Source: Macrothele yani
Taxonomy: Eukaryota; Arthropoda; Arachnida; Araneae; Macrothelidae
Length of the DNA: 64,000 nucleotides
NCBI GenBank assembly: GCA_039090855.1
Contig: CM077010.1
Span: 41,930,905 to 41,994,904, forward strand
Direction of reading: 5' to 3'
Positions 9,959 to 20,714 of the stretch are shown here, in pieces. A program made the translations under genes and the position numbers. Each line of letters starts with the position of its first letter. Position 1 is the first letter of the stretch. The notes beneath the pieces were generated by a model. That model had not been told where the DNA came from. It saw only the letters and a list, made by a program, of their open reading frames with translations, and did no database searches.

Positions 9959-12900
9959 CATCATCATCATCATTGTCAACCATTATCAATCCACTGCTGG
10001 ACGAAGGTCTCCCCAAGTTTCCTCCACAACGGTCTGTCTTGTGCCAGTCTCCTCCATGTCACCCCTGCATACTTTCGAATTTCATCCATCCATCTCCCAT
10101 GTGGTCTTCTTCTGGGTCTTTTCCTGACCCTTGGAATCCAATCTAAAATTTTGGCTGTCCATCGATGATCTGTCCTTCTGGCAGTATGTCCAGCCCATTG
10201 CCATTTCAGGGATTTAACTCTGATCATGATGTCTTCCACTCTTGTCATTTTCGGATCCACGAGTTCCTCTTCTTATCTCTCCTGGTTACACCAAGCATGC
10301 ACCTCTCCATGCTGCTTTGAGTTGTCTGCAGCCTTTGTATGTCTCTTTTAGTTAAGGTCCACGTCTCTGCACCATACGTAGGCACTGGAAGGATGCATTG
10401 ATCAAACACTTTTCTTTTAAGACATAATGGCATATTGCTCTTGAAAATTATGCTGTTTCTTCCAAAAGCTCTCCAGGCAAGTTTTGCACGCCGATTAATT
10501 TCTTCATCAATGTGACCCTCACTTGATATCTGCTGTCCAAGATAAACGTACGTGTCTGTTATCTCCAGCTTTTCTCCATCAATCGATAAATCTTCATTTC
10601 TTGTAAAAGCATTGAACATCACTTTTGTCTTCTGAAAGTTCATTTTTAATCCCACTTCTTTACTCTTGTCAGCAAGTTCCTGGATCATACTCTGCAGCTC
10701 TGATGGGGTAGTTGCAAAAATGACTACGTCATCAGCAAAACGAAGGTGGGTTAGATAATCTCCATTAATCTTTATCCCCTTGTTTTCCCAGCTCAGCGAC
10801 TGAAAAACACCCTCCAATGTGGCATTAAAGAGCTTCGGAGATATGGTGTCACCTTGTCTCACTCCTTTCCAATTTTTACGTGTGTTGTATTTTCAAACAG
10901 CCTAATCTTTGCACTTGCATTTTCATAGATGTTATTAATAATATTAATGTATGCATCTTCAATACCGCAGGTTTTCAGAGCCATTGTAACTGCTGATGGT
11001 TTCACCGAATCAAAGGCTTTTTCATAATCGATAAAAGCCATGCACAATGGAAGTTCATATTCCCTCGCTCTTTCAATTAGTTCTCTCAGCACGTGGATAT
11101 GATCTATTGTGCTGTAGCCACTCCTGAATCCAGCTTGTTCTCTCGGTTGAGCCATGTCCAATGTTACCTTCAAGCGGTGTGAAAGAACTTTAGTGAAGAT
11201 TTTATAAACTACTGATAGGAGGCTGATAGGTCTGTAGTTTCCGAGATCCTCAATGTCACCTTTCTTATGTAGCAGGATCATTGTAGCGGTGTTCCAATCC
11301 TCAGGAATCTTTCCTTCATTAAGGCATCGAGTGAAAACTTGGGCGAGTACTGTTTCGATTTCTCCACTTGCTTCTTGTATGATGTCTACAGTAATTCCAT
11401 CTTCTTCTGGAGCTTTTCCTCGCTTCATGTTCTTGATTGCATGTGCAACTTCTGCTGGAAGGACTGGAGGAACTCTGGTACTGGTATCTTTCATGATGTC
11501 TGGAGTGCATATATCATCCCTTTCATATAATTTGGAGTAGAAATCTTTCACTCTTGTCAAAATTTCGCCTCTATTTCTTGTTACAGAACCATCTTCTTTT
11601 CTCAGTGCCATAATCTGTTTTCTTCCCTTACTGAGATGTCCCTTTGCTATCTTTAGGCTTTGGTTGTTTTCAATTGCTTTCCTCACTAGTTCACAGTTGA
11701 ATTTTCTTACGTCTTCAGTGATACTTTTTCGTACTGTCTTGCATAGCTCTATATATTCCACTTTGGAAGTCACATCTTCTTTAGTTGTCCTCATCTCTCT
11801 TCTTTTTTGCATCAACATTTTCGTTTTTCCTGATAATTTATTTACATGCAACTTGTTCTTAGACCCAGCTAATTTTGTTGCTGTTTCTATAAGAGCTTTG
11901 GTTACTTTTCTGTTAACTTCAGAGATGTCCACTTCTTCCGATTTTAGGCCTTCTAAAGCAGAGAACCTGTTCTTCAGTTCCAACTTGAAGGTATTATGAT
12001 GTTTTAAGGTTGGTTATGTCAATACATTTTCTTTGTCTTATGAGCTTGCCACGTTCAAGTTTAGTGTTGAGGTGCATCTTACATCTCACCAATCTATGGT
12101 CACTACCTGTGTTGAACTTGTTTAGCACACTGCAGTCTTCTATGACGAATTTTTTGTTACACATAATAAAATCAATTTCACTTGTCGTCCCATTTGGATG
12201 TCTCCATGTCCATTTCCTGTGTGGCTTTTTCTTGAAGAAGGAGTTCAAGATGAAAAACCCTTCTGCCTCTGCAAACTCAACGAGAGTATTTCCACGCTGG
12301 TTTCTGTTGCCGTGACCGAATTTACCTACTGAAGTTTCATTCTGTTGCCGTTGCCCTATTTTTGCATTGAAATCTCCCATAATTATTTTCAAGTGCTGCT
12401 TACCTTTATTATTTAGATGACAAATTTCCTCATAAAATTCTTCAATTTCTTCTTCAGGATGACTTGTGGTGGGTGCATGAGTTTGAATAATCTGAGCCTG
12501 GTATCTTCTCGATAGTTGGATAACGAGTCATGCAGCTCTGTCAGAGGAACTTTCAACTTCTACCACTTTATCCTTCAGTTTCTTGTTTATTATAAATCCA
12601 ACACCACTAGTTCTGCCAGTATCTGTCCCACGATAGTAGAAGAGATGTCCACTTTTCAGTTCGATGAGATCTTCTCCTTTTCTCCTTACCTCACTTAGCC
12701 CCACGATGTCCCACTTGATCCTTTGTAGTTCCTCTTCCAATTCAAGAAGCCTTGAATCAGAAGATAAGAGCGTCCATTGTACGTTGCCAAGGTCAGCATC
12801 AGATGGCAGCCTAGTCCGGTCCTCCGGTGATTCTTAGCACCCTCTGCCTTCATGTCGCACTGGCCGCTGCCTTGGCCAGGTACATTCCAGCTGCCGGAGA

Positions 12901-13141
12901 CTGAGGGCCAAGATTTAAGTTGTGGAGTCATTTTTGGAGGGGTTTGGCCATAACTCACCACGCTGGCCAAGCGGGTTGGTGAGTGTATGATAGAATTTCC
13001 TCTGATCCCGATGGTATAGTTATACCGCTATTGGCGGTCGTCAGAGCCCCTTTAGTGGGAACAGGATGCACCACGAGAAGGCGGGGTTGACATTTGTCAA
13101 GGAGAGGCTTTGATGTTACGCATCACCTGACCTTACATCCC
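9959..13141 (-). mobile_element. RTE-clade non-LTR retrotransposon, copy 1
   Basis: A nearly full-length LINE of about 3.18 kb on the minus strand. Its 3' tail is the short ATG/TGA trinucleotide run typical of the RTE clade, at 9959-9974. Its 5' end reads GTAAGGTCAGGTGATGCG at about 13134. A 10-base target duplication (TTCTTGATAT) flanks it. Compared with copy 2 (23378-26597) it has the same ends and is nearly identical across the length, with five extra bases (GGGAT on the element strand) at the 5' junction. The low divergence and intact duplication indicate a recent insertion. Confidence 0.9.
9976..12970 (-). pseudogene. RTE polyprotein (APE endonuclease + reverse transcriptase), frameshifted
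   Basis: From the N terminus (right) come the apurinic-type endonuclease motifs GLSEVRRKGEDLIEL, then MGDFNAKIGQRQ and GSDHRLVRC near 12100-12390. A linker follows, then the reverse transcriptase with RGKAP, GNYRPISLL, QAGFRSGYSTIDHI, AFIDYEKAFDS and the FADD active-site box (about 10730), and a C-terminal region ending WRKLGETFVQQWIDNG. Comparison with copy 2 shows single-base deletions at about 10866 (end of IGKG) and 10250 (WIRK), plus further breaks in the endonuclease part. It cannot make a full protein, but every catalytic motif is still visible. Confidence 0.85.
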
Positions 13142-13430
13142 TTCTTGATATATCTGCTTCTAAAAGTCCGATTTCAAAAATTTCTTTTAAGACCGGATAC
13201 TATTTACCTTGTGGATTATTTTGCATACATTCGTGGGTTTTTGAAGTTCGCAGTTCTGACGCTAGGTGGTGTTACTGTGTATTTCAGTTTGCTACTTATC
13301 TTCGTTTCTAAAAACCTTATTGAAAAATCTCTTTTATTACAATGTACCTTTCGTTACAGTAGAGACTGTAAACATTATCATATTCAAACAATGCATATCA
13401 GAGATGATTTCTCGGTATCGAAAAAATAAC
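13142..13430 (+). repeat. Degenerate tandem repeat, continuation
   Basis: The series interrupted by RTE copy 1 resumes with TATATCTGCTTCTAAAAGTCCGATTT and a weaker module near 13296. The first ten bases are the right-hand target duplication of the LINE. Confidence 0.5.
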
Positions 13431-14024
13431 AAAAAGGCATGGAGCATAAATACAAAACAAAACAGTGAAAGATAATTTTTAGATCAGATTTCAGTAAATG
13501 AGTTTTATAAGGCAGCACGGTGAAAAGATGGACTTAAAGCGACCGCTTCCGAAAATTTTAAAATGTTTCATATTGAATCAAAGAATGGTATCTTATTGAA
13601 TCTAGTTGGTAGGAGTCACAGATAATATAGCACCTCCTTGATCTGGGCATTAGGATATCAAAAGATCACATTGGAGAAAGAAAAACAATAGAAAAGGAGT
13701 CTTTAAATGTTTAAAATGGCACCTGAACTAAATGTGTCCAAAATTTTCTACACTGCTCAAACAGAAATGTTCACTTAGTGGCCGACTTTACGACAGCAAA
13801 TGCAAAAGAATTCCTTCCCGCCTCTCACCTTAGCAGTACTGACCATAAACTTGTCACAGGTGATAAGGGCTCCCTCCATGTCCTTTATTGTCTTCTTCAT
13901 GACAAAAAATGATGGGAAAGGGCTAGTTCCCCTGACATGGACATCATGCCACTGCAAAAAAAAAAAATAATTACTCAATCTCTGTCCTTCCTTTTTCGAT
14001 AAAATTCTCTCTCTAATACTCAAA
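13431..14024. other. No gene; fragment of dispersed repeat
   Basis: No gene is supported. From about 13710 to 13990 the phrases GTCCAAAATTTTCTAC, GCTCAAACAGAAATGTTC and GACATCATGCCACTG match the upstream parts of the dispersed repeat seen at 95-360 and 6335-7190, so this is another partial copy. Confidence 0.4.
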
Positions 14025-14758
14025 ACAAGTTAGTAAAATCATGTAATCCATTGATTATGATACGCTTTCCAACACACCAGAAATCCTTACTCAAGTTATG
14101 AGGATAATGGCTGTGGAAGAAATCTCGCTCCTGCGCCCTGACCTTTGACCCCATTTCAATGATATTAAGCAGAATTGGTTCAGCATATCTCCGAAACAAC
14201 ATACGAAAGTTTTTTCTCTATAGAAGTATTTTTAGTCAAGTTATAAGAATAATGGTTGTGGAATAAATCTCGCTCCTGTGCCCTGACCTTTGACCCCTTT
14301 TCGATGATATTAAGCAGAATTGGTTCAGTATATCTCCGAAAAAACATACTAAAGTTTTGTCGCTATAGAAGTATTTTTAGTCAAGTTATGAGGATAATGA
14401 CTGGGGAATAAATCTTGTTCCTGTGCCCTGACCTTTGACCCCATTTCGATGATATTAAACAGAACCGGTTCAAGACCTCTCCGGAACAACATGATGAAGT
14501 TTTGTCGCAATCGAAGCATTTTTACGTAAGTTACGATGCATAAGAGCGATGGAGTGGATCCCCTTTTATGTCCTGACCTTTGACTCCATTTGGCCCATTT
14601 TCAAGAGTGTTCCTTCGCAGGTTGTCCCCAGCACATACTAAAATTTCATCGAAATCGAACAAATTTTACGCGAATTATCGTGCGGACGGACGGACAGACA
14701 GACAGACGGACAATGCTGGAGCATGTAAACCTCTTCAACCTACGGTTGGAAAGCGTAA
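14025..14758 (+). repeat. Composite element with ~145-bp internal repeats, copy 2
   Basis: It starts CAAGTTAGTAAAATCATG and ends TTCAACCTACGGTTGGAAAG. Four internal units carry CTGACCTTTGACCCC-type starts near 14137, 14281, 14428 and 14574. The GACGGACGGACAGACAG tract precedes the end. Some units share a TATCTCCGAAACAACATAC variant not seen in copy 1, suggesting unit exchange within copies. Confidence 0.65.
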
Positions 14759-14788
14759 ATGATGTTGGGATGGTGACATCTACAAACA

Positions 14789-15243
14789 AACAAGTTAGTA
14801 AAATCATGCAACGCATTGATTAAGATACGCTTTCCAACATACCAGAAATCATTACTGAAGTTATTACTCAAGTTATGAAGATAATGGCTGTGGAATAAAT
14901 CTCGCTCCTGTGTTCTGACCTTTGACCCCATTTCGATGACATTCAACAGAATCGGTTCAGTATATTTCCGGAACAACATGATAAAGTTTTGGAGCAATCT
15001 AAGCATTTTTACTTAAGTTATGCGTCATAACTTATGACGCATAAGGGCAATGAAATGGATCCCGCTCGTGTGTCCTAACCTTTGACCTCCTTTCGCCCAT
15101 TTTCAATAGGGTTCCCCTACCGCATGCTAAAATTTCATCGAAATCGAACCATTTTTACGCCAGTTATCGTGCGGACAGACTGACAGACAGACGGAAAAAG
15201 CTGGAGCATATACGCTTCTTCAACCTAAGGTTGAAAAGTATAA
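14789..15243 (+). repeat. Composite element with ~145-bp internal repeats, copy 3
   Basis: This is a shorter member with only two internal units, with the same start (CAAGTTAGTAAAATCATG) and end (CTTCAACCTAAGGTTGAAAA). It lies about 30 bases after copy 2 in the same orientation. A short local palindrome, TTATGCGTCATAACTTATGA, appears at 15018-15037. Confidence 0.65.
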
Positions 15244-15249
15244 ACAAAA

Positions 15250-16251
15250 GGAACACCGATGGGTTCCCTGCTATCTGCAGTACTTGCGAAAGCAGTATTT
15301 AGACTGTTAGAAGATCTCATCTTTCTAAATTGTATCAAGAAACCCAGAGTGTGAATCTGTTACCCTGACTATATGTTCTTCATATGGGAACATGGAATAG
15401 ACGAATTAAAAGATTTCACGCATAAGATAAACAGTCTACACAATACGATAAAGTTCGCCATAGAGCTTGAAGTGGATGGAACGTTGAATTATCTTGACAT
15501 CGCGCTCAGAAGAAATATAACATCCAGCTTCGATTTTAACGTTTATTATAAACCGAGCGCAATACCGAACCTTGTCCGTCCTGATTCGCACTGCCCAAAA
15601 GATATTTATAGCAAAGATCTGAAGACTGGATATAAGAAGGATGAAATAAACAGAATACATAGAACTCTAAGAAATCGTATAATGTCAGCAATAACAAAAT
15701 CACCTAGTAAGACAATGAGGTACGCAGGATCCATCTCATATATCCCAGTCTTTGCATATTAGTTAAAGAATTTGTTACGTAAATACAACATATTAATAGC
15801 AATGAAGTCCCCGACCCCATTGTCACATATACTATCAGGTTACAAGGAGAGACAGTGTGAAAAAGAAAAGACGGGTGTCTACGCTATACCACTGGTATAT
15901 CCTGACAACACGGAAAAGATATATATCGGAATGACAAAGCGATCCTTGGACACTAGATGTAAAGAACACGTGCAAAGTGTCAACCAGGACACGCAGAATA
16001 CAGCCCTCGCCAGAGAAGTCATGCATTCATCGGCCACTCCAGTATGGAATAAAATTAGAAGAATTGTCCCTTACACGAACTTTAAAGAGACTGCCATCAG
16101 GGCACCTGTTGAAATCCTCTCCAGCAAAGTAGGATGCAATGATATGATCTCTACTGACCTACCAATGGTTTGGCATGCATTATTAAAAGACGGGAAGACG
16201 TCGCGGCGCACTGTAAAATTACTTGCTAAAGTGAAAGACAATAAAAAGTGA
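15250..16251 (+). pseudogene. Penelope-like element: RT C-terminus + GIY-YIG endonuclease relic
   Basis: A single frame with two stops (near 15352 and 15763) encodes the end of a PLE protein. GTPMGSLLSAVLAKAV is the RT motif before the active site. The expected YxDD box reads YPDY, so the second catalytic aspartate is lost. FFIWEHGIDELKDF, LNYLDIALRR and VYYKPS follow. The C-terminal domain has TGVYAIPL, IYIGMTKRSLDTRCKEH (the GIY-YIG core with its arginine) and a late VWHALL segment. The 5' part of RT is missing. Inverted terminal sequence lies just downstream (16231-16481). Confidence 0.85.
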
Positions 16252-16481
16252 ACTCCGTTTATTAGGCGTATCAAATAAAGGGATCAAGTGATGCTAGCTT
16301 TCACTACCTCCGGGTAGCTTCGTCAGGCATTTAGTATCTAAAGATCGCAGAAGCAACTGGAAAAAATATATTTCTAAGAATATAATTAAATTCAAGCTTT
16401 AATTATATTCTTAGGTAGCATCACTTGATCCCTTTATTTGATACGCCTAATAAACGGAGTTCACTTTTTATTGTCTTTCAC
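16231..16481. repeat. Inverted PLE terminal repeat
   Basis: The 66-base arm 16231-16296 (GTGAAAGACAATAAAAAGTG...) is mirrored exactly or nearly so at 16416-16481. The left arm begins inside the last codons of the PLE reading frame (VKDNKK). The spacer carries the hammerhead-like motif and a second AT-rich palindrome (AAGAATATAATTAAA and mirror). Inverted arrangements of terminal repeats are known for PLEs. Confidence 0.7.
16290..16325 (-). ncRNA. Hammerhead-ribozyme-like motif in PLE terminus
   Basis: On the minus strand: CTGACGA, one extra A, helix II GCTACC/GGTAGT with loop CGGA, then GAAA, the short self-complementary GCTAGC and ATC. The CUGANGA, GAAA and UH elements of a type I hammerhead with a very short helix III are all present and in order, and such ribozymes are known from PLEs. 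The extra A before helix II and weak pairing around helix I mean activity is uncertain. Confidence 0.55.
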
Positions 16482-16749
16482 ATTAATTGGGCGTACAGAA
16501 ACCCGTTTCTTCATCGATCGTATATATATTTGTTACTTGCTAAAATTTCATGTAATATGTTCGTGATGTCACCCACGTTATTTTCAAAAATCTTCTTTGT
16601 TCCTTATGTGTTCCGATTCCCTGCATTTTTATGTCTACCATTGCCTTGAAAAAGCCTCCCAGTGGAGTGCGAAAGCCATAGAAATAAACGGATTTAATAT
16701 GCTATATGGCTTGTTTTTTACTATTCGCATTGTGGTGTATTAAAAATAA

Positions 16750-17015
16750 CGTTATCTTCTCTTTTTTATTAGTTCGTCGCCATTGTTGAGCCTTTTCAGC
16801 AGGTATTCAATCAAAGCATTACTGTCAATCATCCGCTAAATGACCACTACGAATAACAAACCTAAGTAGAAAGCAATGCTCTCTAAAGAACAGGTTCAGT
16901 CGTTCAAGCCGCATTCAGCCCACTTCTTAGCAAATATATCTGTTTTAGTTTAGTTCAACCCATTTTGCTAACCCGGAGTTAATTCGGTCCAGCTGGTTTG
17001 AAGGTTAATTTGAAA
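16750..17015 (+). repeat. Dispersed unclassified repeat, copy 3
   Basis: TTCGTCGCCATTG, GTTCAGTCGTTCAAGC, CCCATTTTGCTAACCCGGAG and CCAGCTGGTTTGAAGGTTAA appear in the same order as in 961-1235 and 7195-7475. It is not interrupted by the tRNA-like element that neighbours the other two copies. Confidence 0.45.
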
Positions 17016-18380
17016 ATACCCACGTTAAAACAGGATTATCAATTAAAGACGGAAAATTTAGCTACAAGGGATGAAATCAATAAGTAGACGTATCTTAAAA
17101 ACATGAGGAAATTACAATGAATAGTTAAAGCTGCTTTATCTATTAAAACTCTCACTTGTGGTTTACGTAATCATGAGGAAACAAGGTGAAGACCTTCACA
17201 GCGCTGGTGTAAAGATCGTTTATTCAGTAGCTTTATCTTTGGCTCATTATTATCGGTGAGCTTTTACGAGGCTAAAAGAAGCCTTCAAGAAGAAAACGAG
17301 TGTTTGAAGGTGGTATTAAGGAGAAAACGTTTACCGTTTTCTACCTATGGCGGAAATAAATGAGTAGGTATTAAGAAGGATTGAAATCTTCAAAAATTAT
17401 CCTCACGTAAAGCTTAAGATCTCCAAACTTGAAGAAGTACTTTCGTGGTAATGATAGCCATTTCCAAGATTACGTGATTGCAAAAAAGAATGAAGACACT
17501 TAATTATAATCGAACTCCGCTGGGGGAAACAGAGCCTTCTCCCGATGTACCAACAAGATAGAAGGACAGAAATGCAGGTTTTTTACAAAATGGTTACATC
17601 ATTAAGTATTAAATAAAATTAATGCATACCTTTGATTTGAGTATGAAACATGCATCCATTATTCATGTTCCGGTAAAAGAAACAGCATAATCCTTTAAAA
17701 CACCGCGGTGAACCAAATATGTAATTTTCATGTGAGTGGAAGGAAGGCAGGAAAGAGGGATTTCTGTTATGGGAACTAATACAAAAATTAGCCTCTTAAT
17801 GGCATTTTGTTCGTGGCAGGGATAAAGTTAACACGTCGGGAGACGACATTTCCGTAGACCAGCGGTACTAAAGGCTCGACCTACGAACCTCTGATTGTTT
17901 CAGAGACCATTTAAGGAATTCCGTGAGGTTACAACTATCACAAACTATACAATTTCCTTTGTCTGAACGTTTGAAGGTTTGTCCCACTTATATGCCACAC
18001 ATGCGCGAAGCTGCGGGTGTGCTGGGACCAGTAGAGCAGTCCCGAAAAAAGAAATGGCTTGGCGCTCCAAAGACGGCCCAGGCCGCCGAGAGCTCGCCCG
18101 GCCCCGGGGAAAACAATAATTCGGGGCCTGATGACAGAAAAAAACCCGACTCCGTATAGATAGAAACTGTACTTTATTTTTTCTGTGATATAATAATCCG
18201 AAAACTGAATAATAGTGATACAATATTGGGTAAATGCAAAATAATAGTTATTTAACCAAACATTTTCACTCGTATAGCAAGGTTCATCTCGATAAACTTT
18301 CATATCAGATCATAAAGTAAAAAAAATCACAGCTTGATTCTCGGATTTAGACTAAATTGCTTAGGTGCATTGCGAGCACT
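17016..18380. other. No gene recognised; local GC-rich patch
   Basis: No supportable gene. A GC-rich patch at about 18000-18130 (with GGCCCAGGCCGCCGAGAG and CCCGGCCCCGGGG) stands out from the AT-rich surroundings, but no open frame there has recognisable motifs. Confidence 0.3.
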
Positions 18381-18582
18381 TCGACTTTTTTTTTTGGCTC
18401 GGGATTTAACGACCACAGTGAGCAACTCAATGGGCAATAAGCAGTCACCCGTCCCTAATTTAGAGCCACTGACTCCAGGGAAGGGAAAGACCCAGTGCTG
18501 TAAGACAAACAAAACATCCATGCCTCACGGGATTCGAACCCGGACCCATCTCGGACGAATTATCAAAAGCCAATATTTAGAC
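18381..18582 (-). repeat. tRNA-derived SINE (family 2), body; split by hAT
   Basis: Read on the minus strand this has the tRNA-like B-box GGGTTCGAATCCCG, then the body with CTTACAGCACTGG, CAGTGGCTCTAAATTAGG and GCCCATTGAGTTGCTCAC, and a T-rich end here on the plus strand. The head is cut off at 18582 and its remainder appears at 22707-22725. A hAT element therefore inserted into the A-box region of this SINE. Confidence 0.75.
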
Positions 18583-18644
18583 CTGGGGTCGACAAATTTT
18601 TTTGTAAGGGCCCAAATAGTAAATACTTTTGGCTTGGCGGACTA

Positions 18645-18964
18645 AGATCAGATCATATGAAGAAGATTTTTAGGAAGAGAGTGTCTGACCACAGGTCTTA
18701 AACAACCCTTAGAAACAGAAAGCTAGGAGATTAGGGCTAGAGTGCTCGATAGGAAAGTGACACGGAAATGAGGTAGAAAAGGGGAGGAAGATGCCCTTAT
18801 CCTTATTTATTACCGGGGAGTCAGTACCTGGGGTCTGACGGCTTAACGTGCCCATCCGACGCAGGGCGGATATTTAGTGGTTCGAGTGTTTGTACCTTCT
18901 GGGATCGAACCTGAGGTCTTCTCCGTGGCAGTCGCGAACGTTGACCACTTGGCCATCTGCGGCT
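18645..18964 (-). repeat. tRNA-derived SINE (family 1), copy 1
   Basis: The minus strand begins with a tRNA-like head containing TGGCCAAGTGGTCAACG (A-box region) and AGGTTCGATCCCAG (B-box). The body includes GGCACGTTAAGCCGTCAGAC and TTTAAGACCTGTGGTCAGAC, and the 3' end AATCTTCTTCATATGATC. Related copies are at 36746-37064 and 41528-41844. It lies inside the hAT element. Confidence 0.75.
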
Positions 18965-19331
18965 CGGCGAGCCAAGAGGCAAACCCGAGGATATTTATGT
19001 GGGTATCCCCCCTTGTTATTAAGTAGGCTTACCTACTTAAATAACAAATAATAATAATATGAAGACTAAAAAAAGACGTAATAGTAGACTAAAAAAATAA
19101 CATAATAATAAATAATAATAATAAGTAAACTACAAAACTTAACGTGATAATAATAAGTTGACTAAAACAGACTACAATTGTTTGAAATGCAGCTCTACTA
19201 ATGAGAAGAATGAAACTGCTTTTTTGGAATAAAATTTCACCAAATTGGGGATCAACGTTAGTACTCCCTATCATCAAAATTGATTGCAAATGTTCATTTG
19301 TTAATGCTGACCTGTATTGAGATTTTACGTA

Positions 19332-20714
19332 CACTCATTGTCATAAAAATCCACGCACCAAGAAAAAAACTGTGCGATTAACGCAAAACTCGGTGAATAG
19401 CTACGCAGAGTGCAGACATGCAAATGATTAAAGTTTCGTGCGATTCCGCATGCCCGCGCGTCCAAGATAGGTGCTGCAATTACAATCCTTGGGGCCTATA
19501 ACGCCCCGCGCAGGGGACTCCACATTCGTGCCGAAATGCACGGTAAGAGTCAGGTGAGATCCCTGAGCGATGGACATGCCGAGGAGCCGCCGTAGATGTG
19601 CGTATGGGCAACTGACGGAGTTTGAACGAGGCCGTATCGTCGGAATGAGAGAGGCAGGGTGGCCTGCGAGCTGAATCGGCCGCCATCTGGGCCGCTCGGA
19701 TAGTTCGGTACGATCGTGTTGGGAGCAATGGACACGGGAAGGCACACTGACACGGCGGACTGGCTCTGGACGACCCAGACACATCACCAGCAGAAAGTAC
19801 GGTGTGATCATGAGAGCTGCAAGCACAGTTGCAAGGACGTCCTTGTTCAATATCTAGAGACATGTTGCGACTGCACAAGGTACTCTTGTGTCCGCCAAAA
19901 TAATTTCAAGTCAATCTGCATTCTCGACGGCCCTTACGTTTTCTGCCATTATCACCTGACCATCGTCGGCGTCGATTTCACTAGTGTCAGCAGCGATCAA
20001 CCTGGAATGCTACGAACTGGCGACGTATAGTGTTCAGCGAGGAATCCCGCTTCTGTATGGAAACGGATGACCACCGTGTCAGAGTGTGGGGGACCGCAGG
20101 TGTGCGCTACAATCTCAAACTCACTGTACAGCTGCATACGTCCCGAACTGCAGGCGTGATGGTCTGGGCAGCATTCACATATGACAGCCAGACTCCCCTT
20201 GTAGTCATTCGAGGGACGTTGACAGCCTAGCGTTACGTACAGGAGATCCTTTCCTGGCGGGGCGGCCTGGAGCCATTTTCCAGCAAGATAACGCCCGTCC
20301 GCACACTTCTCGGGTTTACCAGAACTGTCTACATGATGCTTAAACACTTCCATGGCCTGCCAGATTGCCTGATCTCTCGCCCATCCAGCACGTGTGAGAC
20401 CAGATGGGACGCCAGCTTTCTCCATGTCCCAGTGTTCGCGATTTAGAGCGTCAGTTGCTAGAAGTTAAGGGCCAATCTGTCCCAGGATGACATACGGCAT
20501 CTCTTTGGCTCCATTCAGGATTGTATCACCGCATGTATCCGAGCACGAGACGGTCCGACGCGGTACTAACGCTGACCGGAATGTGTACCGTATGTCCGCT
20601 AGAAATCGTCCTGTTGCTGTGATATTGTAATCACTTCTGTCCTAGGTATGTACCATCTCACTACTAAAATCTTATTTCAATCCGACGCCTCCTCGATTTT
20701 TATGACAATCAGTG
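19332..20714 (+). mobile_element. Tc1-like DNA transposon, nested in hAT
   Basis: Terminal inverted repeats CACTCATTGTCATAAAAATC (left) and CACTGATTGTCATAAAAATC (mirror of right) are flanked by TA on both sides, the IS630/Tc1/mariner hallmark. Length is about 1.38 kb. It separates two halves of the hAT dimerisation region, so it entered after the hAT element. Confidence 0.85.
19569..20610 (+). pseudogene. Tc1-like transposase relic
   Basis: The N-terminal DNA-binding part reads YGQLTEFERGRIVGMREAGW followed by LGRSD and CWEQWTREGT, a paired helix-turn-helix pattern of Tc1 proteins. VFSEESRFCMETDDHRVRVW marks the region of the first catalytic residue, with the usual aspartate (DES) changed to glutamate. 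VMVWAAFTYDSQTPLVVIRG comes next. Later parts (a degenerate DNARPH region near 20285, LFGSIQ and ACIRARDGPTRY near 20500-20560) are frame-broken by stops. It is non-functional. Confidence 0.7.

Noticed and set aside
18000..18130. GC-rich patch as a possible host exon or promoter
   Set aside because: No splice-site-bounded frame with recognisable protein motifs and no neighbouring gene.
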